Of a DNA stretch of 64,000 nt, positions 23,271 through 32,199 are shown in pieces. How positions within the stretch are numbered: the stretch's first letter is position 1; each line of letters opens with the position of its first letter. Under the pieces are notes generated by a model. The model was not told the origin of the DNA, searched no databases, and saw only the letters and a program-made list of their open reading frames with translations. The position numbers were made by a program, and so were the translations under genes. Source of the stretch: Desmodesmus armatus (taxonomy: Eukaryota; Chlorophyta; Chlorophyceae; Sphaeropleales; Scenedesmaceae); contig VIIQ02000373.1 in the NCBI GenBank assembly GCA_007449985.2, forward strand, positions 1 through 64,000, given 5' to 3'.

Positions 23271-24833
23271 CAGCCGCCCAGTAGCTCATCTTTCAGTGCG
23301 AGCCGAGTGTTGTACGGACAAACCAGCAAGCGAAGCCAAGCCTGAAACCATGCTCCTGCCACCATAACCATAAGCCCTACACAAAACCCTAATACCCCAG
23401 CCCGCTGGTTTCTTTGATGGGGCTGAAATGGACGGCTGTGGGGTACTGTGGAGGCCATAGGCCCGTTTTCTCACGGTGCCATGCGACATAGTGCTTGGAT
23501 TTTAGCTGTTGCTCTTTTCTACAATGGACACGAGAGCTGGTGCTGAGAGGAAGTTTGTGCGGCTTGTGGCACGGCATGCAATCAACTGTGTTGATCCCCA
23601 TAGGGTGCAGAACATGTATGTCTGTCACAAGCTTGCGGTCCCAATCACAACTGGCTGATAGCGCATGTTGCATTGCCATGTTGTTTCAAGGAGAAATTTA
23701 ATGTCGTATTTTTTGATGTGATAATTCATCATAAAGAGGTCTTTCTAGTGCTGTACAGCGCTTAGGGATAAATTCCGAAATGCACCACATAGATCGATCC
23801 CAAGTTCACTGTTCAAAAACCGGTTTCTTGTTCCAGGCTTGAGGAACCCGGTACCAGGCCCCAGGAAAGGTTGAAGCACGGTTCTGAGTGTTGGGAATTC
23901 AAGTCAAAGTTGAAGTGAAAACCTACTCCACACCCCCTTGGTGTAGTTACGCTATGAAGTTTCTTGCAGTAGCCTTGCATTCTATGACGACAGCTCATCA
24001 CATGCATGCATGGGGGCCTAGTGGCACTCGTGCCACACCTCACTCCCCTCATATGCCCAAGGACATACTTGGGGGGTTGTCAACCCACCAAAATTCTGGT
24101 TGGAGGTTGGTGTTCGACACAATAGATTGGTTGGTATAAGGTATCACCTTGACCCATCATGAGAATTCCTTCATACCCCACCTGAGGAGACCTTGAATCC
24201 CTAGGGTAGTCCAATTATAAAGGGAGGAAGGGGAGATGGAACTGCATATTGCATCGATTCCTTTAGGAATAGATGCCAATACAGCGCACGGGTCTCACAC
24301 CCACACACATGACTGCCAAAACTGGTCTGTAGTAAGGTCCAAAAGGTGCCACAGCAGGTCTTGGCCAGTCGTTCAGGAATGTTGCGGTTATAAGAAGTAA
24401 TAATCGCCCTCGTTTGCTGGGTATGGAAGCTGTCGTAGCAAACGCCAACATTGCTGCAGCTGCTGGTTACGAGAACGTCAAATGGTAGAATGCCACGATG
24501 TACGTACGTATTTGTCGGTGACGGCTGGGGCACGCCTGTGTGCCGCAATAGTCTGGTTGATTTGCGTCCAAAATGTATGGATAGAATTTCCTTGCACGTG
24601 CAAAGTGCACCGTACACAACAGGGCAGGCAAAAGGTGATTGAAAATAAGAATGAAAAAACGTTTCATGGGGCCCTTGGGTAGAGGCTGCGAGACAAGTGC
24701 GGGGTTGAGTAATGGGTGACTAACAGTCCGTCAGCTGTGGATGCGCGAAGACATAAGGACTTTAGCTGGGATTTGCCCATCAGCGACGCAGGCACAGGAT
24801 AGGAATGCAAGGGCGCAGCAGCTTTGTTCACTC

Positions 24834-24866
<33 letters not shown>

Positions 24867-24955
24867 AGCTTGCAGTTGAGCCCAGAGTGTGAGCGACCAG
24901 TTCAGTGCCGTAATGGTGCTCGATCGTGTCCCATGTAGTTGCAATCTTGAAAGCG
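23271..24955. other. Gene-free stretch
   Basis: Only short, unconvincing ORFs are present, and I recognise no domain, RNA gene or repeat with confidence. It may be intron or intergenic sequence next to the RCC1 exons. Confidence 0.4.
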
Positions 24956-25215
24956 CTACGTTCCAGGGCCTTGGAAGGCCGTGAAGGGCCATCAGCAGCA
25001 GCAAGTCCAGCAGCAGCAGCCCAGCAGCAGCAACTGTTTAGCACCTTGGCAGCAGCAGCCCTGCAATCAGACAGCGTCACCCAGATAACTACTAGTGGCC
25101 GCCTGTGACAGCCCAGTCACAATCCAGGGTACACCCTGTGCATCAAAAACAGTAGGACGGAATCGATGCAGTACTGACGCCACCCGGGCGTTAGACGTTC
25201 TATGCTGCCACTGTG
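24956..25215 (-). mobile_element. Fragment of a dispersed repeat family (copy 1)
   Basis: Read on the minus strand, 'agaacgtctaacgcccgggtggcgtcagt' is followed by a spacer and CTG-rich 'gctgctgctgggctgctgctgctgg'. The same order occurs on the plus strand at about 51,757 and 63,389. It looks like the terminal part of a transposable element. The short frame here (VFDAQGVPWIVTGLSQAA) could be residual coding sequence, but I cannot assign a class. Confidence 0.55.
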
Positions 25216-25620
25216 TTGGCATTCCCTCATTACTGGATACTTCCACCACATAGTGGTACTCTCCCGACCTGGTAAACTGCCAAAGCCGAAGCTTGGTAAA
25301 TCCGCACGTGAAGGGTAAACCACCGAAACCCCTTCACCACTGCGAGCCACTACAAGGGTGGGCGGACATCACAGCCTGGCCAGTGTTTTTGCCAGCATTC
25401 GATCTCCAGACTTCGCAATCTGAAGTCCACCGACATATTGCAATGGGCTATCGGCAATTATAGGTGGGAACCATGTCTGTTCTGGCTGTATTTTGTACCA
25501 TTTGATGGCGGTAATCAACATTAGGCTCCACACCACCGGGAGTGTTCTGTTGCCCAAGTTGTTGTGGCCCAGCTACAACAGCACATATCAGGGTGGTTCC
25601 CTGGGCCCCTTGAGCTCCCT

Positions 25621-27262
25621 CATGTACTACTAGGGTAGCGTGCCGCCATTTCAGATTTCAAGCCAACTCGTGGGGTTAACCCGGCCAAATCCCGTTGCAC
25701 CGGTCAACGCGTGTGTGTGTGTGATTTGTTACAAGAGGCCCCGTCAATTCGGGACTTGATGATGATGATTTGTGTTACATTGGGGCCTGTGATGATGATG
25801 ATTTGTGTTACATTGGGGCCTGTCAATCCAGACCATAAGCTGCCGACCAGTGGCAACGCTGTGTGTGTGTGTGATTTGTTACAAGAGGCCCCGTCAATTC
25901 GGGACTTAAGCTGCCGTAGTAGTAGTAGTTGTGTTACATGGGGCCTGTTAAGCTGCCGAGTAGTAGTAGTTGTGTTACATGGGGCCTGTCAGTTCAGGCC
26001 ATAAGCTGCCGACCATTGGCAACCGGGGACACCAATCCATCATCCCCCCAAAAGTAACAAAGCGCCACCGACCTGCATATTTCAGCAAGTACCTGTAAAG
26101 ACACACAGAGTTAGCAAGACCTGCAAGCATGTGCAAGGCATAGAGCATTGAAAGATGCGGCCTTGTGGAACGCACATGAACATGAACACGCATGACTGAG
26201 TGACAAGAAGAAGAAGAAGAAGAAGAAGAAGAAGAAGAAGGGGTTACAGGGCGACACACGCAGCTACGCTGCAACGACACCCAGCATCGGAAGGGAACCA
26301 AAGTCCTTTGCAGGACCTACAAGGACGGGAACAGACAGCACGGAAAGGAGAGAACCCGCCACCATAGATGTCTGCAGAGGAGACTGTCGGAAAGGAGGGG
26401 ACCACAGGCAAGGCTTCAACCCCACAAAGCCAGCCACACAGACAAGAGGGCTTCCACCAGTACCAAGCCGAACACACACCCCCATGCCCCCGGGGCGACC
26501 ACTTCGAACACAATGTGGAAGAAAGGCTCCAGCTGTGCTGCGATACACACCCCCAAGGCTGCCAAGACAGGTGCCCGGGGTGTCAGAGCGACACCTTTGT
26601 ATACCGGGCTGCCCCAAGTCAGCGCGCCCAAGCACCTGCACCGTTCACAGGCCAGCAACACTGCCCCCTACAACCAGGCCCAAGGCCACTGCATGGCCCT
26701 TGCCTGTGTTCTGCTGCCACTGCTGCTGCACACCAGCACCTGCGTGCTGACTCAGCGGACTGCTGCTGATCCAGCCAAAGCTGCTGCTGCTGCTGCTGTA
26801 AACGCGACAAAACCACGGCACAATGAAGATAATCAACACTGTGCGTGATGCTGCACGCCAGCTGCTGCTCGAGCTCCAGCTCCAGCTCTCCAGCTACTGC
26901 TGTCAACTGCTACTGCCCCACCGGTCCGACAGCCCACTGTGCTGGCCAAACGCTGGTCCGAAACAGCCACAACACAAACACAGAAACCAGCAAAAACAAG
27001 GGACGACACAACAACCCCAGCGCGCGGCCTACGTGAAAGACCCACGTCAGCACATCGCGATGGCTGAGCTCAGCCCGTGCTGCACAGGCTGCCTCCTGAT
27101 CCGCGGCACAGACACAAGAGGAATAACTACTGACTATAATAGGGGCGAAACACACCAGCGAGGCTGGGCTGGGACAGCCCCTGGCACATGTTGCAGCGCC
27201 GTGCTGATGCGAGGCAGTTTTACGGCATGCCCAGGCCATGACTGAGTGACAGGCACCTGCTG
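25621..27262 (+). repeat. Left inverted arm of the provirus region (with a 1-kb nested insertion)
   Basis: 25,621-26,205 plus 27,252-27,262 are, as reverse complement, nearly identical to 49,763-50,109. Landmarks are 'gcgtgccgccatttcagatt', 'gtgttacatggggcctgtca', 'caccaatccatcatcccccc' and 'atgcggccttgtggaacgca'. Inside, sub-units containing 'gtgttacattggggcctgt' and 'gatttgttacaagaggcccc' are repeated several times. The arm is split by the insertion at 26,206-27,236. It may be a true long terminal inverted repeat, or an inverted copy of a retroelement 3' end, since the right arm is continuous with a zinc-knuckle ORF. Confidence 0.8.
26206..27236 (-). mobile_element. 1.03-kb retroposon-like insertion with 15-bp target-site duplication
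   Basis: The segment is bounded by the 15-bp direct repeat 'catgactgagtgaca' (26,191-26,205 and 27,237-27,251). The right inverted arm (49,763 on) carries the uninterrupted sequence once, an empty site. The left end is an (AAG)n tract, that is a (CTT)n tail when read on the minus strand. Tail plus 15-bp duplication is the signature of LINE-driven retroposition. The body has CTG-rich and short ORFs on the minus strand but no recognisable protein, so it is probably non-autonomous. Confidence 0.8.
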
Positions 27263-27379
27263 CCGACCATAGTTACACCCTGTTTGGCTCAGTGGGACAT
27301 GGCTGACTGAGGTTGGCTCAGTGGCATGGCCCGCAGGCCAGCACAGCTGTTGTTTTCGCGGTGCCCAGGTTCGATTCCT
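27263..27379 (+). repeat. tRNA-like inverted repeat, left copy
   Basis: This is nearly identical, in opposite orientation, to 48,314-48,432. It holds two A-box-like stretches ('ttggctcagtggg', 'ttggctcagtggc') and a perfect B-box-like 'ggttcgattcc', with a T run downstream ('ccttttt'). The T-arm-like hairpin (caggTTCGATTcctt) is recognisable, but no full cloverleaf pairs, since no 5' acceptor strand matches the 3' side. It is best read as a tRNA-derived repeat at the provirus edge. Confidence 0.7.
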
Positions 27380-27567
27380 TCGTCAAGCCTTTTTGCCCGT
27401 CAAATCCCCCAGGTCAAAAGCTCTCCCCCCTTAGCAAAGCATGCGTCCTCACGATCGCAAGACCTGCTGCTGCAAGCGCTGTGTGTCCCGGCGGGGTGTG
27501 TGCCTTGCGCGTGGTCCTGTGCTGCTCAAGGGGTCCGGCTCTGCGCAACCAAATGTGGGCCATTACC

Positions 27568-28287
27568 ATGGCGACGCTGCAGACTCACCACTTGTTGATC
27601 AGCAGCACGGCGGCAAAGGCGCATGTCTACCTGCCTCCCTCCTTGCTGTACAAGATGGACGTGACCAACCGGTCTTGCTGGAAGGTGTGGGTGAGCAAGC
27701 TGGTGATGCCCCGCTTCATCCCCAACATTGACAGCCACAACCGTGCCTTCACCTGGAACGGCGTGATCTACTACCTGTGGCCTGGCATGTCCTCTGCGCG
27801 TGACATCTGCTACCAGCTGTCCTCTGATGGGTTGCTGACCAAGTGGAGCCACGTGAACAACCGGTTTGTCTTTCAGTGCTCTGGCACGCTTGACTTGTCT
27901 GCTCCCAACTCCTGTGCCGCCCTGCTGGGCATGGGGCGCAGGGTGCATTCCATCAGCGGTGGCATGAGCTCCGGTGCTGACCCCCAGCTGGGCCTGCTTG
28001 ATTATGTTGTGGTGTCTTCCAGCCTGGCCAGCAAGACGCACGTGTGGCGGGACGGCAAGCTGTGGACCGACACCCCGGTGCTGTGCACGCTGCCCGTGAA
28101 CGAGAGCGCCAGCGGTCCGTATGAGGACGCTGCCGGCACGAGGGCGGTGTGCTACGACTCCAGCCTGATCAACGGCATCACCATCGAGATAAGCGACGCC
28201 CAGTTCAGGCCCATCCCTGACTGCGTCGACCCCTGGCACTGTACCGTGACGATCTCCGAAACGAAATATAGTGGCCCTACTGTATAG
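27568..28287 (+). CDS. Candidate minor capsid (penton-like) protein
   Basis: The product is 239 residues from an ATG in good context (accATGg). The open frame extends 5' through the tRNA-like repeat, but that part looks non-coding. The middle is beta-rich. The C-terminus (INGITIEISDAQFRPIPDC, then WHCTVTI) matches a pattern seen at the end of small capsid proteins of polinton-like viruses, roughly I-x-V/I-x-L/I-D-x3-x-P ... W-x-V-x-L. The same ending occurs in the proteins at 30,505-31,425 and 31,471-31,902. It is the first gene of a co-directional run with the basic protein and the packaging ATPase. The capsid role is inferred from motif and context. Another virion protein is possible. Confidence 0.45.
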   Translation: MATLQTHHLLISSTAAKAHVYLPPSLLYKMDVTNRSCWKVWVSKLVMPRFIPNIDSHNRAFTWNGVIYYLWPGMSSARDICYQLSSDGLLTKWSHVNNRFVFQCSGTLDLSAPNSCAALLGMGRRVHSISGGMSSGADPQLGLLDYVVVSSSLASKTHVWRDGKLWTDTPVLCTLPVNESASGPYEDAAGTRAVCYDSSLINGITIEISDAQFRPIPDCVDPWHCTVTISETKYSGPTV

Positions 28288-28306
28288 TGGCTCTTGCTAC
28301 TACATC

Positions 28307-29182
28307 ATGAAGAAGGCCAAGCGCCCCCCCGCTGAGCAGACGTACGTGCACGTGGGCCGCAAGCCCCCTGGCGGTCGCAAGAGGAAGCGCAGGGAGATTC
28401 TTGTGGTCAACGAGAGGGGGGAGCCTGTGTACGTGCCTGACCCCATGGACATGGACGGGCCGGAGTACACCAGGGACTTCATGCAGGCGGCGTTCAAGCA
28501 GGCAGCCGCTCCTGCCCCTGCCCCTGTCCCCATGGACGTAGACAAGAAGGTAAAGCCCGCGCACAGGCCCGCTGCGATGGATGTTGACGCTTATCCCAAA
28601 GCCCCCAAGCCCAAGGCGCCCAGTGTCCCTAGACACCCTCAGGCTCAGCCTACCAAGATGGACGTCGACCGGCAACCCGTGGCGCCCAGTGTCCCTAGAC
28701 ACCCTCAGGCTCAGCCTACCAAGATGGACGTCGACCGGCAACCCGTGGCGCCCAGTGTCCCTAGACCGCCCGTGCCGAAGGGAAGGGTTGCGGCCGCCGA
28801 GCGCGCTAATACTGAACCCACGGCAGCCTACCCTAAGCCCACCAACATCGGCGACCCCTATCACGACGACCCCGCCGCCAAGAAGTTCCACCCCACCGAC
28901 ATGTTCATGTTCAAGGCGTTGCCAAAGTCCCCCAAGGCCCCCAAGGCGCCCAAGGCGCCCGCTAGCAACCCTTACGCTGCTTACAGCTTGCCCGCCAAGC
29001 GCTCGCTTGGGTGGGACGCACTTCCCCGGGAGGCCGACGCCAAGCGCATGCGGTCCGCGCTGCACGTGTCCACGTCTACCTTGGCCCTGCCGGCTCCTCG
29101 TGACGCGTCGAGGCCCGACGCCAAGCGCAAGCTGCCAAAGCAACCCAAGGGACTGAAGCCAGCCAAAAAGCAAAAAAGGTAA
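28307..29182 (+). CDS. Basic, proline-rich protein with MDVD motifs (likely virion or DNA-binding)
   Basis: 291 residues. A GTG at 28,271 would extend it by 12 codons. The N-terminus is very basic (KKAKRPP, RKPPGGRKRKRRE) and could be a nuclear localisation or DNA-condensing segment. The middle has five M-D-[V/M]-D motifs, two of them in a perfect 66-bp tandem repeat (28,616-28,681 and 28,682-28,747, with a partial third copy). The C-terminus is Lys/Ala/Pro-rich. Its TAA overlaps the ATG of the ATPase gene (TAATG), so the two may be translated from one message. I recognise no named family. A core or DNA-packaging protein is plausible. Confidence 0.75.
   Translation: MKKAKRPPAEQTYVHVGRKPPGGRKRKRREILVVNERGEPVYVPDPMDMDGPEYTRDFMQAAFKQAAAPAPAPVPMDVDKKVKPAHRPAAMDVDAYPKAPKPKAPSVPRHPQAQPTKMDVDRQPVAPSVPRHPQAQPTKMDVDRQPVAPSVPRPPVPKGRVAAAERANTEPTAAYPKPTNIGDPYHDDPAAKKFHPTDMFMFKALPKSPKAPKAPKAPASNPYAAYSLPAKRSLGWDALPREADAKRMRSALHVSTSTLALPAPRDASRPDAKRKLPKQPKGLKPAKKQKR
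28616..28769 (+). repeat. In-frame 66-bp tandem repeat (2.3 copies)
   Basis: Two identical 66-bp units encode APSVPRHPQAQPTKMDVD plus RQPV, and a third copy breaks off after 22 bp. The perfect identity points to recent duplication or gene conversion inside the coding region. Confidence 0.95.
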
Positions 29183-30123
29183 TGTTAAGGTATATGCAGA
29201 TCGAGCGCGTGCCCCGCTACCAGGTCACAGCGCCCAGCGCAAAGCTGAAGCACGCGTTTGCGGTGGACACCCCGGCCGACGGCATCCCCCTTCACCAGTT
29301 GGGTTTGGTTGTGGGGAAGAAGGGTGGCGGCAAGGGGTTTGCTTTGTTCTCGCTCCTGCGCCAGTTGCGCAAGGAGGGGGTGGCCGACAGGATCTGGGTG
29401 CTGTCCCCCACGTGCCAGTCCAACAGGGAGCTGTACATGTCTGCCGGGGTGGCAGAGGCTGACCTGGTGGACGACGCCACCAACGCGTCGCTCGTCAAGG
29501 TTGTCGCCGACGTTGAGCAGGAGGCTGCGGACTACAAGGCTCACCTGCAGGCCGTCAAGGACTACCAGGCGCTGCAGAAGATGCTGCGCTCCTCCCACGT
29601 CGACATCAACAACATAGACCCCGACCTGCTGTTCAGGGCGTACTCTGGCAGCTGGATGGAGGCACCGCCAGAGTACAAGCACGACGCCAACCGCCCGGCC
29701 GCGCGCAAGGGCAAGCCTCCCGACCTCCACATTGTGCTGGACGACGTGCAGGGCACGGAGCTGATGGCCGGGTCCTACAAGGCGCCCCTGCACAACCTGG
29801 CGCTCAGGCAAAGGCACGTGGGCGGCGGCCTGGGGTGCAGTCTGTGGTTGGTCGCGCAGACCCTCAAGGCGCAGGCGGCCGGGCTTCCGCGGTCCATCCG
29901 CGAGAACGCGTCGTTGGTCGCCATCTTCAAGCTCAAGGACCAGAAGATGGTGGAGAGCCTGCTGGAGATGTACAGCGCCGACGTTCCCCAGGAGCAGCTG
30001 CTCAAGGCGTACGAGTACGCGACCAACCGACCGTTCGGCTTCCTGTGCATCGACTTTGGGGCGCCGGAGAAGAACCGGCTCCGGGCCGGCTGGGATGAGA
30101 TCCTTCGCTTCCGGCCGGGATGA
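29182..30123 (+). CDS. A32-like DNA-packaging ATPase (FtsK-HerA superfamily)
   Basis: 313 residues, the usual length for virophage/PLV packaging ATPases. Walker A is G-K-K-G-G-G-K-G at residues 45-52, preceded by a hydrophobic strand (LGLVV). Walker B is LHIVLDD with D187-D188, and the polar sensor is Q226 in WLVAQT. A strand motif WVLSPT follows the P-loop helix, as in A32 proteins. The usual Ser/Thr after the P-loop Lys is Gly here, an oddity to check. The enzyme would pump genome DNA into preformed capsids. The gene overlaps the previous stop by two bases. MQIE at 29,194 is an alternative start. Confidence 0.92.
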   Translation: MLRYMQIERVPRYQVTAPSAKLKHAFAVDTPADGIPLHQLGLVVGKKGGGKGFALFSLLRQLRKEGVADRIWVLSPTCQSNRELYMSAGVAEADLVDDATNASLVKVVADVEQEAADYKAHLQAVKDYQALQKMLRSSHVDINNIDPDLLFRAYSGSWMEAPPEYKHDANRPAARKGKPPDLHIVLDDVQGTELMAGSYKAPLHNLALRQRHVGGGLGCSLWLVAQTLKAQAAGLPRSIRENASLVAIFKLKDQKMVESLLEMYSADVPQEQLLKAYEYATNRPFGFLCIDFGAPEKNRLRAGWDEILRFRPG

Positions 30124-30302
30124 GGATCCCAAAACAAAAACCCCCGCATGCAATATGGGACGTTCGCTGCGTGTTCAAACCTGGTGGCTCCGGCTCCGTC
30201 GTTTCCTGGTGTTCTGCGCCTGTGGCTGCATCTGCACACCACAACGTGCCCGCGCGGAAGCCGTCACTGTGGCATTTTATGATAGCAATGAAAGGAACCA
30301 CG

Positions 30303-30557
30303 ATGTCTTCGCCGATCGATATCCCCGTCGCCCAGGTCGTGGAGCGGGACCTGGATCCAGTCGGCCTCAAGGAGGACCACGAGATCATGTTGGACCGGTT
30401 GTGCGCCGCCTTTCCCAAGCTTGAGCGGGAGGTCCTTGAAATAGCACTCTGCGCGCACGAGGCCTGGTGCGGCGAACTGGGCGCGGACTACGATCCGAGC
30501 ACGCTCACTCTGACAGCCCAAGCACCACCCGCCAGCAGTGACCCGGCTCCAACATGA
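30303..30557 (+). CDS. Small acidic protein of unknown function
   Basis: 84 residues with predicted helices (LKEDHEIMLDRLCAAFPKLEREVLEIALCAHEAW is interrupted only by loops). The frame stays open upstream to 30,120, but that segment looks non-coding. The 3' end overlaps the convergent gene at 30,505 by 53 bp. I recognise no family. PLVs often carry such small accessory ORFs. Confidence 0.45.
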   Translation: MSSPIDIPVAQVVERDLDPVGLKEDHEIMLDRLCAAFPKLEREVLEIALCAHEAWCGELGADYDPSTLTLTAQAPPASSDPAPT

Positions 30558-31425
30558 CCGGCTTGCGCGTGTCCAGGTGGACCAGGTCCAGCTGCACCTC
30601 CTGGCCTGGACTGAGGTCGGCCAGGGTGGTCACGTTGTCCTTGGCAGCGGCCTGCCATCCCACCAACTTCTTGGGGATGATGCCCAGGACCCTGCTGGCC
30701 GTGTTGGTCGTCGTGTCGTGTGTTGTCTTGCTAGGTGGCCCGGTTACGGCGAGGTGGTTGCCCGACGCGCCCATGGGGGTTGCCACCCATGAGCTGGTCA
30801 GGACCCGCAGGCGGGCCGCGTTGTATCCCTGGGGCACGATGAAGCACGCAGGCGCGGCAGGCTGCAGCGGCAGGCCCTGGAAGCCCATCTCGTTGATCAT
30901 GGCGGCGCCCGCATTGCCTGCGACCGTGTAGATGAGGATGGCGAGGCGCGTGTACGCCGCCCGCTGGGGCGTCCGCACATCCCACCAGATCCTTTGGTTG
31001 GCCGCGAACGAGGTCCACGGTTGCGCATCCGGCCACCGATCTACCGTGTCCCAGTTGACGCCGTCGTTGCTGCCGATCAATGCGAAATCGGCGGGCATGT
31101 ACCACCAGTAACCCCAAACGCTCCCATTGTCGATGAACACCCGGCGGACGACGTACGCTTGTGGCATGTTGAGGAAGGTGAGCGCACCCGCCGTGGACAC
31201 GCCGTCCACCATGTATCTGTTTCCGCCAACGTACTTGTACGGCGCGGCCTTGTCAAAAACATCCCAATGCAATTCATAGTTTGTGGTCTTGTCGAACGCC
31301 TTGTACATGTTGGAGCTCCATCCCTTGGCGGGGACGTTGGGGGCGGAGAGGGCCACGTCGGCGGGAGGCATGTCATGCAGGGGCCTGTCGGTGGCGTCCT
31401 GGGCGACGGCCGTGATCGTAGGCAT
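30505..31425 (-). CDS. Virion surface protein with F5/8C (discoidin-like) domain
   Basis: 306 residues. The central part matches the F5/8 type C / galactose-binding-like fold: WSSNMYKAFDKTTNYEL..W (substrate-loop region), VRRVFIDNG, then FALIGSNDGVNWDTVDRW, the hallmark L-x-GSNDG-x-x-W strand. The C-terminal 90 residues (DTTTNTASRVLGIIPKK ... HCWRVVLGLSE) align by eye with the neighbour at 31,471-31,902 (DTTTKTMGRTLGVVAPK ... EWTVMLEFTD), so a shared capsid-anchoring module may carry a glycan-binding head. It is the last gene of a minus-strand run starting at the major capsid gene. The attachment role is inferred. Confidence 0.75.
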   Translation of the reverse strand: MPTITAVAQDATDRPLHDMPPADVALSAPNVPAKGWSSNMYKAFDKTTNYELHWDVFDKAAPYKYVGGNRYMVDGVSTAGALTFLNMPQAYVVRRVFIDNGSVWGYWWYMPADFALIGSNDGVNWDTVDRWPDAQPWTSFAANQRIWWDVRTPQRAAYTRLAILIYTVAGNAGAAMINEMGFQGLPLQPAAPACFIVPQGYNAARLRVLTSSWVATPMGASGNHLAVTGPPSKTTHDTTTNTASRVLGIIPKKLVGWQAAAKDNVTTLADLSPGQEVQLDLVHLDTRKPVMLEPGHCWRVVLGLSE

Positions 31426-31470
31426 GGACAGTGCGTACTAGCGTACTAGAGTACCTAGTCATGTTTTTCA

Positions 31471-31902
31471 TCAATCAGTAAATTCGAGCATGACCGTCCA
31501 CTCCCCCGTGATGGCGGGCGCGGCCTTGGAGTTGGTGAACTGCAGGCTGAGCGAGAGGGAGGTGTGGTAGTTGCCGGCCAGCATGTCTAGGGGCGCGTTG
31601 TCGCTGTCGATGGCGTAGTACGCGACCGCCGAGCTGGTGACCACCTTGGGGGCGACGACGCCCAGGGTGCGGCCCATGGTCTTGGTGGTGGTGTCGTAGC
31701 TCTCGACCGCCAGTTCGGGGCAGATGACGGAGACGGTGTCGGCGGCGTTGGTCATGGACAACACGCTGGTCCATACCAGCTTGACCTGTGAGTATTCGGT
31801 CAGCGGCAACGTTTGTGGCAGCGTCCATGTCGCCGTCGTCGCGCTCGGCCGGGAGGTCGCCTTGCTGGTGGCCAGTATCAGGCGGTGTCCGGTCCTGTCC
31901 AT
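31471..31902 (-). CDS. Small candidate capsid protein (jelly-roll-like)
   Basis: 143 residues, rich in predicted beta strands, with no signal peptide or membrane segment. Its C-terminal half is the module shared with the F5/8C protein (DTTTKTMGRTLG...) and ends in a W-x-V-x-L strand like the candidate penton gene. Its position between the major capsid gene and the lectin-like gene supports a virion role. The start ATG follows 'ccatag'. No named family is assigned. Confidence 0.6.
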   Translation of the reverse strand: MDRTGHRLILATSKATSRPSATTATWTLPQTLPLTEYSQVKLVWTSVLSMTNAADTVSVICPELAVESYDTTTKTMGRTLGVVAPKVVTSSAVAYYAIDSDNAPLDMLAGNYHTSLSLSLQFTNSKAAPAITGEWTVMLEFTD

Positions 31903-31935
31903 TCTATGGTATGTGTGCTCATAAAGTTTTCCCCA

Positions 31936-32166
31936 TCAGCTGCCCTTCTTGGGGTCATTGCTGTTGGTCCAGTCTTTCTTGTGGTTCTCGGTGGGGGCAT
32001 CGTAGAGGGCGGGTGTCATGGACTGGTCCGCCTTGCCCTTCGCCGCCAGCTGCCGCAGGTGGTAGGCCGGCCCGTTGTAGGGCAAGTAGCTGCCGGTGAA
32101 GTAGCGGCTTGCGTGGATGCCGGGAAAGTCAGGTGCGGTCGCCTTGGGTTTGAGGTAGCCGTCCAT
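31936..32166 (-). CDS. Small virion-like protein of unknown function
   Basis: 76 residues (begins MDGYLKPKATAPDF), polar, with several Tyr and a basic C-terminus. It has its own short upstream element 'ctagtatacttgtacaATGG' resembling that of the integrase gene. It lies 33 bp downstream of the major capsid gene in the same direction. No homologue is recognised. Confidence 0.55.
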   Translation of the reverse strand: MDGYLKPKATAPDFPGIHASRYFTGSYLPYNGPAYHLRQLAAKGKADQSMTPALYDAPTENHKKDWTNSNDPKKGS

Positions 32167-32199
32167 TGTACAAGTATACTAGCATGTGCTATAAAAACG

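Noticed and set aside
27263..27379. A functional tRNA gene
   Set aside because: A and B boxes and part of the T arm are present, but no acceptor stem and no complete anticodon arm pair, in either copy.
27526..29173. Long minus-strand ORFs of 237 and 298 residues opposite the penton-like and MDVD genes
   Set aside because: They are antisense shadows of GC-rich coding sequence. They lack motifs, while the plus frames have start context, gene overlap and family patterns.
29185..30153. 322-residue minus-strand ORF
   Set aside because: Exactly antisense to the packaging ATPase, whose Walker motifs are unambiguous.
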